DNA of 33,010 nt from Desulfarculaceae bacterium (lineage in GTDB: Bacteria; Desulfobacterota; Desulfarculia; Desulfarculales; Desulfarculaceae), in assembly GCA_021737145.1 (NCBI GenBank), contig JAIPEN010000022.1:1-33010 (forward strand), read 5' to 3'. How positions within the stretch are numbered: position 1 is the first letter of the stretch; each line of letters starts with the position of its first letter. The notes beneath the pieces were generated by a model. It was not told the DNA's origin, ran no database searches, and worked only from the letters and a program-made list of their open reading frames with translations. A program made the position numbers and the translations under genes. Shown here piece after piece: positions 1 through 5,577 of this stretch.

Positions 1-55
1 TGGCGAATTTATGCTGGAAGCTGATCAACGAAGAAACCTTGTATTGCTTGGCCAT
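1..55 (-). CDS. 5' end of an unidentified leftward gene (possible IS1595-type transposase)
   Basis: Only the first 18 codons are inside the window, reading MAKQYKVSSLISFQHKFA before the left edge. The ATG at 55-53 has a good ribosome site (GGAGG on the minus strand at 66-62, six bases away), so this is very probably a real gene start. The residues vaguely resemble the N-terminus of IS1595-family transposases, where a short lead-in precedes a zinc ribbon, but 18 residues are too few to identify it. A promoter and a palindrome lie just upstream (76-119). The function is left open. Confidence 0.5.
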   Translation of the reverse strand, partial: MAKQYKVSSLISFQHKFA

Positions 56-75
56 GGCTAACCTCCAGAAAGACC

Positions 76-119
76 CTATGCTATCCACTAGTATAGCATA
101 GCTTTCTTTCGGTTGTCAT
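76..119 (-). promoter_or_regulatory. Promoter with overlapping operator-like palindrome for the leftward edge gene
   Basis: On the minus strand ATGACA (119-114) and TATACT (95-90) are separated by 18 bp and each match the sigma-70 hexamers at five of six bases. The perfect inverted repeat CTATGCTAT / ATAGCATAG (76-84 and 93-101, 8-bp spacer) covers the -10 box and the expected start of transcription. That placement is typical of a repressor operator. The binding protein is unknown; the edge gene itself could be autoregulated. Confidence 0.45.
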
Positions 120-189
120 GTGCCATGCGGATAGGCTCATGGCGCGAATAAGGCAAGGCGGCTCCCGGGTACGGGGCCAAGGCAAAGGA

Positions 190-222
190 CCGCCGGCGCC
201 CCGGGAAATGGGACGCCGGCGG
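190..222 (-). terminator. Possible terminator hairpin downstream of hcp
   Basis: The perfect 9-bp inverted repeat CCGCCGGCG / CGCCGGCGG (190-198 and 214-222) lies about 30 bases past the hcp stop codon. It is very GC-rich, but on the minus strand only a short pyrimidine stretch follows rather than a clear run of T. It may be an attenuating or 3'-end stabilising hairpin instead of an efficient terminator. Confidence 0.4.
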
Positions 223-252
223 GAGGGGATCAAAGGAGGGCGCTTCGGAGCC

Positions 253-1893
253 TTAGGCGGCCTCGCCCAGGATGGCCTTGAGGTCCTCGTCCGGGGTGGT
301 GATGGGCATGATGTTGAAGTTGTCCACCAGCACCTGCAGCACGTTGGGGGTGATGAAGGCAGGCAGGCTGGGGCCCAGGCGGATGTCCTTGATGCCCAGA
401 TGGAGCAGGCTTAGCAGGATGGCGCATGCCTTTTGCTCGTACCAGGAGAGCACCATGGACAGGGGCAGGTCGTTGACCCCGCAATCAAAGGCCCCGGCCA
501 GGGCCACCGCGATCTGGATGGCGCTATGGGCGTCGTTGCACTGGCCGATGTCCAGCAGGCGGGGGATGCCGCCGATGTCGCCCAGCTTCTTGTCGAAGAA
601 GCGGAACTTGCCGCAGGCCAGGGTGAGCACCACCGAATCCTGGGGAACCTTCTCCACGAACTCGGTGTAATAGTTGCGCCCGGGCTTGGCCCCGTCGCAG
701 CCGGCCACCAGGAAGAAGTGCTTGATGGCTCCGCCCTTGACCGCCTCGATGACCTTGTCGGCCACGCCCATGACCGCGTTGCGCCCGAAGCCGCACATCA
801 CGCTGCCCTGCTCCTCGTCGGTGGGGAAGCCGGGCAGTTCCAGGGCCTTTTCGATCACCGGGCCGAAGTCCTTGCCCCGGCCGATTCCCGGGATGTGGGG
901 GATGCCGGGCCAGCCCACCAGGCCGGTGGTGAACATCTTGCCGCCCGTGTCGCCCTTGGGCTTTTGGATGCAGTTGGTGGTCATGAGGATGGCGCCGGGG
1001 AAGGCGGGGAACTCCTTGCCCTGGTTCTGCCAGGCGGTTCCGTAGTGGCCGTGGAAGTGGTCATAGGCCTTGAGCTTGGGATAGGCGTGGCAGGGCAGCA
1101 TCTCGCCGTGGGTGTACACGTAGATGCCCTTGCCCTGGCTCTGCTCCAGCAGCTCTTCCAGGTCCATCAGGTCGTGGCCCGAAACCAGGATGGCCTTGCC
1201 CGCCTTGTGGCCCAGGGGCACCTCGGTGGGCACGGGGTGGCCGTAGGTGCCGGTGTTGCCCGCGTCCAGAAGCTCCATGGCCTTCAGGTTGATCTCGCCC
1301 ACCTTTAGGGTGAGGCCCACCCAGGTGTTCAAATCCAGGCTCTCGTCTTCCATGGCCGCCAGGATCTCGTAGATGCCGGCGTAGACCGCAGCGTCCTCCT
1401 GGCCCAGGATGGCCGCGTGGTCGGCATAGGCGGCCACGCCCCTGAGGCCGAACAGGGAGGTGTGCTGCAGGGCGATGATGTCGGCCCGCTCGCCCTCGGC
1501 CGGGGCCAGGGGATGGTCCGAAGCCTGCTCCACCATGGTCTCCAGGCTGGCCGCTGGCTGGAAGTTGGCCGCCGCCTGGCCGAACTCCTGGCCCAGCTTG
1601 GCCTTGAGCTCCTCGCGGTGGTCCACCGCCTGGGTGATGTAGGGCGGAAAGCGCTCGGGATCGAAATCAACGTTGGTCAGGGTGCTGAACAGGGCCCGGC
1701 AGGCGGAGCGGTCGATCTCCGGATCGGCTATGCCCTGCTGGCGCGCCTGATGGGCCACGATGGCCAGGCCCTTGAGAGCGTAAGTGAGAAGATCCTGCAA
1801 CGCCGCCACCTGGGGGTTCTTGCCGCAGACGCCGGAGATGGTGCATCCCTGGCCCTTGGCGGTCTGCTCGCATTGATAACAGAACATTTCCAT
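253..1893 (-). CDS. hcp: Hybrid cluster protein / hydroxylamine reductase
   Basis: Encodes 546 residues, close to the usual length of the short Hcp class of strict anaerobes. The N-terminal cysteines C5, C8, C17 and C23 follow the C-x2-C-x8-C-x5-C pattern of that class, which ligates the cubane cluster. Conserved segments of the hybrid-cluster fold are visible further on, such as the VSGHDLMDLEELL and VYTHGEMLPCHAYP stretches and VAGCDGAKPGRNYYTEF. Hcp proteins reduce nitric oxide and, in vitro, hydroxylamine, and protect anaerobes against nitrosative stress in the cytoplasm. The ATG at 1893 has GGAGGA seven bases upstream. The gene stands alone, read leftward, with a 334-bp upstream region holding a large palindrome that suggests dedicated regulation. 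No hcr reductase gene is adjacent. Confidence 0.95.
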   Translation of the reverse strand: MEMFCYQCEQTAKGQGCTISGVCGKNPQVAALQDLLTYALKGLAIVAHQARQQGIADPEIDRSACRALFSTLTNVDFDPERFPPYITQAVDHREELKAKLGQEFGQAAANFQPAASLETMVEQASDHPLAPAEGERADIIALQHTSLFGLRGVAAYADHAAILGQEDAAVYAGIYEILAAMEDESLDLNTWVGLTLKVGEINLKAMELLDAGNTGTYGHPVPTEVPLGHKAGKAILVSGHDLMDLEELLEQSQGKGIYVYTHGEMLPCHAYPKLKAYDHFHGHYGTAWQNQGKEFPAFPGAILMTTNCIQKPKGDTGGKMFTTGLVGWPGIPHIPGIGRGKDFGPVIEKALELPGFPTDEEQGSVMCGFGRNAVMGVADKVIEAVKGGAIKHFFLVAGCDGAKPGRNYYTEFVEKVPQDSVVLTLACGKFRFFDKKLGDIGGIPRLLDIGQCNDAHSAIQIAVALAGAFDCGVNDLPLSMVLSWYEQKACAILLSLLHLGIKDIRLGPSLPAFITPNVLQVLVDNFNIMPITTPDEDLKAILGEAA

Positions 1894-2227
1894 TTCCTAC
1901 TCCTCCACTTTCGGCGAAACTCGCCTTGTCGGAATCGGCGGCCTTCCCTCCCGGTAGTCCGCCCTGCTTCCATTGTAAAGCTTTTCCATGGGGATTAGTC
2001 TCATGTCGCGACCCTTATGAAGTATTTAGGTATTACAATACCCAAATACTCACTCCAGTCAAGCCTCTTGGCAAAAAAATTTGCCTAAAAATGTTTTTCA
2101 GAATGATGGCAGCCGGTTTGGCGGGATGTCTTTCAGGGCCCCGAACCGAGCGCACCCGGATGCGGGCCGGGAAGGCCCCTTTGCGCGAAATTTACCTGGC
2201 ATGGAGACGAAAGAAAGGCCCGCCTGT
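1894..2227. other. Intergenic region upstream of hcp
   Basis: This 334-bp stretch has no convincing gene. It holds two palindromes: the 30-bp operator candidate at 2021-2050 and GGCAAA / TTTGCC with a 4-bp spacer at 2070-2085. The rest shows no clear promoter hexamers that I can defend, although the hcp promoter must lie here. Confidence 0.6.
2021..2050. promoter_or_regulatory. 30-bp near-perfect palindrome, candidate hcp operator
   Basis: AGTATTTAGGTATT (2021-2034) and AATACCCAAATACT (2037-2050) are inverted repeats matching at 13 of 14 positions around a 2-bp centre. The site is about 130 bp upstream of the hcp start codon in AT-rich DNA. Its length and symmetry suggest binding of a dimeric or tetrameric regulator. 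It does not resemble the FNR/HcpR-type TTGTGA-N6-TCACAA pattern that I know for hcp in sulfate reducers, so the regulator is unknown. Confidence 0.5.
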
Positions 2228-3652
2228 TTAGAAGGTGGCCTCCTGGTTGCGGCGGCGGCCGCTCTTGATGGCGTTTTCCAGGCCGAATTTTTTGACCCGG
2301 TAGCCGATCTGTCTCAGGGTCAGGCCCAGCTCGGCCGCGGCGTGGGATTGCACCCAGTTGTTGCGCTCCAGGGCGGCCACCACCTCCTGTTTTTCCATCT
2401 CCTCCAGGCGCGACAGGTTGGCCTCGCCGGTTTCGGGCGCGGCCGGGCGGTAGAAAAGGAAGGAAGGCAGGTCGTCCAGGGATATCTCCGCCTCGCGGGC
2501 CAGGAGCACCAGACGCTGACAGAGGTTGTCCAACTCGGCCACGTTGCCCGGCCAGGCGTAGTGGGTGAGCACTCCCACCGCCTGGGGGCTCAGGCGCACG
2601 CTGCGCCCGGAGGCCTGGGAGTATTTTCCCAAGAAGAAGTTGGCCAGCACGGCCACGTCTTCACGGCGCTGTTTGAGGGGCAAGAGGGTGATGGGCAACA
2701 CGGCCAGACGGTAGAGCAGGTCCTGGCGGAAGGTTCCCTGGGCCACCCGGGCCTCCAGGTCCTGGGTGGAGGAGGCCACCACCCGCACCGAGGCCCGCCG
2801 GGTCTCGCCGCCCCCGCTGGGCTCGTACTCGCCCTCTTGCAGCACCCTGAGCAGGCGGGCTTGCAGGGGCAGGCCCAAGGCGCCCACTTCCTCCAGATAC
2901 AGAGTGCCGCCCACGGCCCGCTCCAGCAGGCCGGGCCGGGAGGTTCCCCGGGCGTTGCCCGCCCCGGACTCCTCGCCGAACAGGCGCCGCTCCAGCTCGC
3001 CCTGGTCCCAGGCGGCGCACACCAGGCGGGCCCAGGGACGGCGGCTGCGGTGGCTGAGCTGGTGGATGATGCGCGCGGCCAGGTGCTTGCCCGCGCCGCG
3101 GGGGCCCAAAAGTAAAACAGTGGCCTCGCTGGGGGCCACCTTCTTGATCAGATCGCACACCTGGGCCATGGCCGCGCCCTGGCCGGGGAGGAACAGATGG
3201 GTGGCCAGGGGGTCCAGTTCCTCGGGCGAGGGCGATTCCTCGCAACGGGTGGCCAAGGACTGGTGCAGGCCCAGGATGGAGCCAGCCACCACCGCGGCGG
3301 CCGAGACCAGGCGCAAGGCGGCCTTGGAGTCGTGGGGCTCTTCGCTCGGCAGGGCGGCCACCAAACGGCCCGCCTCGCGGCCGGCGGCCACCACCGCTGC
3401 CGCCACCACGGAACCACGGTTGGCCGCGTCCGGCCCCAGGCCGGCGTCCTCGCCCAGGCTGGCGGCCACCCGGGGCGGTCCCTGGGCCTCCCATTGCCAC
3501 AAACGGGCGCCCCGCAGGTTCAGGGCGCGCTGCAAGCGCACCAAGACTCCGTGCAGGGCCAACTCCAGGTCCTGGGATTGCTCCACCAAGCGAGTCATAT
3601 CCAGGACGGTCTGGTACTCTGTGGTCGTGGCCGTCAACATCATGCCCAGCAT
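2228..3652 (-). CDS. Sigma-54-type enhancer-binding regulator with degenerate GAFTGA motif
   Basis: Architecture (numbered from an upstream TTG at 3661) is a GAF-like sensory region (about 15-140), an AAA+ ATPase domain (about 155-400) and a Fis-type helix-turn-helix (about 425-460) whose LTLRQIGYRVKKFG recalls NifA. Walker A is GPRGAGK (186-192) and Walker B is LYLEEVG (254-260), with Glu for the usual Asp. The arginine-finger segment FRQDLLYRL and the AWPGN segment are conserved. The loop that contacts sigma-54, normally GAFTGA, reads GAGNAR (233-238), losing the key Phe and Thr. The protein may therefore have lost or changed sigma-54 activation. It lies downstream of a sensor kinase on the same strand, beyond a 556-bp gap, but has no receiver domain. 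The start is uncertain: TTG at 3661, or ATG at 3652 as used here, neither with a strong ribosome site. Confidence 0.85.
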   Translation of the reverse strand: MLGMMLTATTTEYQTVLDMTRLVEQSQDLELALHGVLVRLQRALNLRGARLWQWEAQGPPRVAASLGEDAGLGPDAANRGSVVAAAVVAAGREAGRLVAALPSEEPHDSKAALRLVSAAAVVAGSILGLHQSLATRCEESPSPEELDPLATHLFLPGQGAAMAQVCDLIKKVAPSEATVLLLGPRGAGKHLAARIIHQLSHRSRRPWARLVCAAWDQGELERRLFGEESGAGNARGTSRPGLLERAVGGTLYLEEVGALGLPLQARLLRVLQEGEYEPSGGGETRRASVRVVASSTQDLEARVAQGTFRQDLLYRLAVLPITLLPLKQRREDVAVLANFFLGKYSQASGRSVRLSPQAVGVLTHYAWPGNVAELDNLCQRLVLLAREAEISLDDLPSFLFYRPAAPETGEANLSRLEEMEKQEVVAALERNNWVQSHAAAELGLTLRQIGYRVKKFGLENAIKSGRRRNQEATF

Positions 3653-3902
3653 ACTGAGCAAAATCCATGCCTGTGGGCCCGCGGGGAGCCAAAGTGCCTA
3701 ACTGCCCGCGTTGACGGCCCCTTTTGCCCTCGCCTCTAACCGGGCTTCAAAACAGTCATACCAATTTGTAACTTGCAGGCGGGATTTACTACCCACAGGT
3801 AGGAACCGTGGGGTTGTCTGCAAAAACACCCACAGACAAGGGTGGTTTCCTAACCATTTGTAGTAAGGGTTCTTCTTAAAAAAAACACCTCATAACCGAC
3901 TT
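3653..3902. promoter_or_regulatory. Regulatory gap with paired repeats upstream of the sigma-54 promoter
   Basis: No gene is visible. Two inverted repeats lie 65-115 bp upstream of the sigma-54-type promoter at 3903, the usual distance for enhancer sites. One is CTACC-caca-GGTAG (3789-3802). The other is TTGTCTG / CAGACAA with a 12-bp spacer (3814-3820 and 3833-3839). Both contain the direct repeat CCCACAG (3792-3798 and 3829-3835). They are candidate binding sites for an enhancer-binding protein, possibly the neighbouring regulator. The region must also contain the promoter of the leftward regulator gene if that gene is not read through from the kinase. Confidence 0.4.
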
Positions 3903-3918
3903 TGGCAAGACCCTTGCT
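3903..3918 (+). promoter_or_regulatory. Sigma-54 (-24/-12) promoter of candidate small RNA
   Basis: TGGCAAGACCCTTGCT fits the -24/-12 consensus TGGCAC-N5-TTGCW with one mismatch. The invariant GG (3904-3905) and GC (3916-3917) are separated by exactly 10 bases. Transcription would start near 3929, heading right. No reading frame follows, only a structured C/U-rich stretch and a terminator at 3990-4019. Confidence 0.65.
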
Positions 3919-3928
3919 TTATTTAGGG

Positions 3929-4019
3929 GGCAACCGACACCCCTCCTCAAATTGTCGGTGACTACTCCCTCCTAACACCCCTCTCCCCTCCCCGGCCCTC
4001 ACGGGCCGGGGCTTTTTTT
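3929..4019 (+). ncRNA. Candidate sigma-54-dependent small RNA with anti-Shine-Dalgarno motifs
   Basis: The predicted transcript of about 91 nt runs from the sigma-54 start point to the terminator T-run and contains no plausible reading frame. It has a 5' hairpin, ACCGACA (3933-3939) pairing with TGTCGGT (3953-3959), whose loop displays CCCCTCCTC (3940-3948). An unstructured linker follows (3960-3989), rich in CTCCCTCCT and CCCCTCTCCCC, and then the terminator hairpin. Exposed CCUCC-type segments are complementary to ribosome binding sites and are known in several families of repressing small RNAs. The gene sits between a sensor kinase and an enhancer-binding regulator and reads opposite to both. 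The arrangement resembles sigma-54-driven small RNAs such as Qrr or GlmY, but I recognise no sequence family. Alternative: an untranslated leader or spurious transcript. Confidence 0.55.
3990..4019 (+). terminator. Strong rho-independent terminator
   Basis: CCCCGGCCC (3990-3998) pairs perfectly with GGGCCGGGG (4003-4011) around a TCAC loop, followed by C and seven T (4013-4019). It works only rightward, and no protein gene lies upstream on that strand, which is what points to a small RNA. Confidence 0.85.
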
Positions 4020-4217
4020 GCGCCCAGCCTGGTGAGGCGCCGGGCGCAATGCTAACCTTGAAGCCATCAACCTGTCTGTTTTGGGGAGCGCCGCCGTGCT
4101 TTGATTGATCCTGGACCTGATCCGTTGGCTCAGGGACCGCAAGAAACCCCAAGGGGGCTGCCTGGCCGGAGGCCGGGAAGAGCTGCCCATCCTTAACCGC
4201 CCGCCGGAGGACGAGTC

Positions 4218-5261
4218 CTAGGCGTCTTCCGCCGGAGCCAGGGGCAGGCTAAGACGGGCCGTGGCCCCCTTGCCCGGCGAACCGCTCAGCTCCAGGCGGC
4301 CGTGATGGGCCTCGGCGATGCGCTGGCAAATGGGCAGACCCAGGCCGGTGCCTTCCTTCTTGGTGGTGTAAAAGGGCTGGAAGATGCGCGAGGCCTCCTC
4401 GCGGGTCAGGCCCTCGCCCTGGTCCACCACCTCCAGCATGCCCCAGTCCCCTTCCGCGCGGGTGATCAGCCACACCTGACCGCCGGGCCGCGAGGCCTGC
4501 AAGGCGTTTTGCACCAGGTTGCCCAACAGCTCCTGCAAACGGCCGGGATCGGCCACCACCCGGGGGGCGGGGGGCCAGGGCTCGTCCACCAGGCGCACCC
4601 GGGCCCGCCGGGAGGCTGGGCCCATGAGCTCCAGCACCTCCAGGGCCACCTCGTGCAGATCCAGCAGCCGGGTCTTTAGCTCCAGGGGCAGGGCGTACTC
4701 GCGCACCTCGTCCAAAAGGCCGCGCATGCGCTCCACCTGGCCCAGGATGATCTTCAGCTGCTGGGTCTGCCGGGGTTTGAGCGAGGGGTCGCTGGCCAGG
4801 ATTTCGGAGTAGCCGCCGATTATGCTCAGGGGATTTTTCAGCTCGTGGCTCACGCTGGTGGTGGCCCGGCCCAGCTCGGTGAAGCGCTGGTTGGCCCGCT
4901 GGCGGGCCTCGCTGCCCCGGTGCCGCTCCACCAGCCAACCGGCCATGAGGCCCAGGGCCCACATCATGGTCAGTTCCATGATCTGGGGCCAGCCGGTGCG
5001 GGGACCGTACAGGGCCACCAGGGCCAGGGAGCCGGCGGTGGCCAGGGCCAGGCCGCCGCGCAGCCCGAAGCAGGCCGCGGCCACGGCCAGGGGGAGCCAC
5101 AGGGCGCGGGATATCCACTGCCGGCCGGTCTCCTGGTCCAGGTCCAGGCAGGACCATAGGACCGCCACCAACAGGCAGCAAACCCCACAAGCCAACAGGC
5201 GCCAGACGCGGCCGGGAATGTTTCCGGCATCCAGCGGGCAGAACACGGTGTTGGTCGGCAC
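4218..5261 (-). CDS. NtrB-like membrane sensor histidine kinase
   Basis: 347 residues. Three to four hydrophobic segments in the first 112 residues (about 20-38, 52-66, 70-88 and 95-112) form a membrane sensor with little periplasmic sequence. The phosphoacceptor H-box is SVSHELKNPLSII with His139, followed by the N-box around Asn252, DQGEG at 280-284 and the glycine-rich GTGLGL at 304-309. All catalytic motifs look intact. It should phosphorylate a response regulator, but none with a receiver domain is encoded nearby. The regulator on the same strand downstream has a GAF-like domain instead, so coupling may be indirect. The start is a GTG at 5261 with GGGAG five bases upstream. A sigma-54-type site lies at 5332-5317. 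Confidence 0.88.
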   Translation of the reverse strand: MPTNTVFCPLDAGNIPGRVWRLLACGVCCLLVAVLWSCLDLDQETGRQWISRALWLPLAVAAACFGLRGGLALATAGSLALVALYGPRTGWPQIMELTMMWALGLMAGWLVERHRGSEARQRANQRFTELGRATTSVSHELKNPLSIIGGYSEILASDPSLKPRQTQQLKIILGQVERMRGLLDEVREYALPLELKTRLLDLHEVALEVLELMGPASRRARVRLVDEPWPPAPRVVADPGRLQELLGNLVQNALQASRPGGQVWLITRAEGDWGMLEVVDQGEGLTREEASRIFQPFYTTKKEGTGLGLPICQRIAEAHHGRLELSGSPGKGATARLSLPLAPAEDA

Positions 5262-5316
5262 TAAGGCTCCCAGCTAAAAAGGGCCGATGACCTCTTATAG
5301 ACCAAGCCAATAAAAA

Positions 5317-5332
5317 TGCAAACCAAATGCCC
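5317..5332 (-). promoter_or_regulatory. Candidate sigma-54 promoter of the sensor kinase
   Basis: The minus strand reads GGGCATTTGGTTTGCA. GG and GC are separated by exactly 10 bases, CA follows GG, and TTGCA is a perfect -12 element. Transcription would begin near 5306, 45 bases before the GTG start. A weaker sigma-70-like alternative exists nearby (TATAAG on the minus strand at 5299-5294). Confidence 0.5.
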
Positions 5333-5476
5333 GCCGCCCGCGCCAGGGGGCCGGCCACCCATCCCATGGATTTAACGGCTTATCGGACATGGAGCCCCTC
5401 CCGGAGCCGCCTTGCCCCCCGGCCTTGCCCCGGCGGGAAATAGAGCCAAATATCCAGCCATTATGGGCCCTTGCCC

Positions 5477-5505
5477 TTGACATCCCAAAGTGGCGAATCT
5501 ATAAT
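5477..5505 (+). promoter_or_regulatory. Perfect sigma-70 consensus promoter
   Basis: TTGACA (5477-5482) and TATAAT (5500-5505) both match the consensus exactly, with the optimal 17-bp spacer. The start of transcription would be near 5512. This falls inside the 5' extension of the ligase reading frame and therefore fixes the true start downstream, at 5578. Confidence 0.85.
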
Positions 5506-5577
5506 TTGCTCACCCGCATGCTTGCCAGGCTGTTCGCCGAGAGCAGCTTACCCGCCGACACAATCGAGGTAGCCTTC

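Larger units (their letters stand above)
5262..5577. other. Divergent promoter region between kinase and acyl-CoA ligase
   Basis: The 316-bp interval contains a leftward sigma-54-type site (5317-5332) for the kinase and a rightward perfect sigma-70 promoter (5477-5505) for the ligase. An open frame continues upstream of the ligase from 5389, but the promoter position shows it is not translated as part of that gene. Confidence 0.6.

Noticed and set aside
2070..2085. GGCAAAAAAATTTGCC as a sigma-54 promoter for hcp
   Set aside because: The GG and GC doublets are 11 bases apart on both strands; sigma-54 promoters need exactly 10. It is kept only as a palindrome.
3919..4152. Leftward 77-codon reading frame
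   Set aside because: It runs through the terminator and the small-RNA candidate on the opposite strand, has no recognised domain and no convincing ribosome site.
4105..4221. Rightward 38-codon frame (TTG start) ending over the kinase stop codon
   Set aside because: Codon-like composition, but it has no ribosome site, begins right after an in-frame stop and resembles nothing known.
5389..5577. N-terminal extension of the acyl-CoA ligase
   Set aside because: A perfect promoter at 5477-5505 lies inside it, the residues do not resemble the family, and a good ribosome site precedes 5578.
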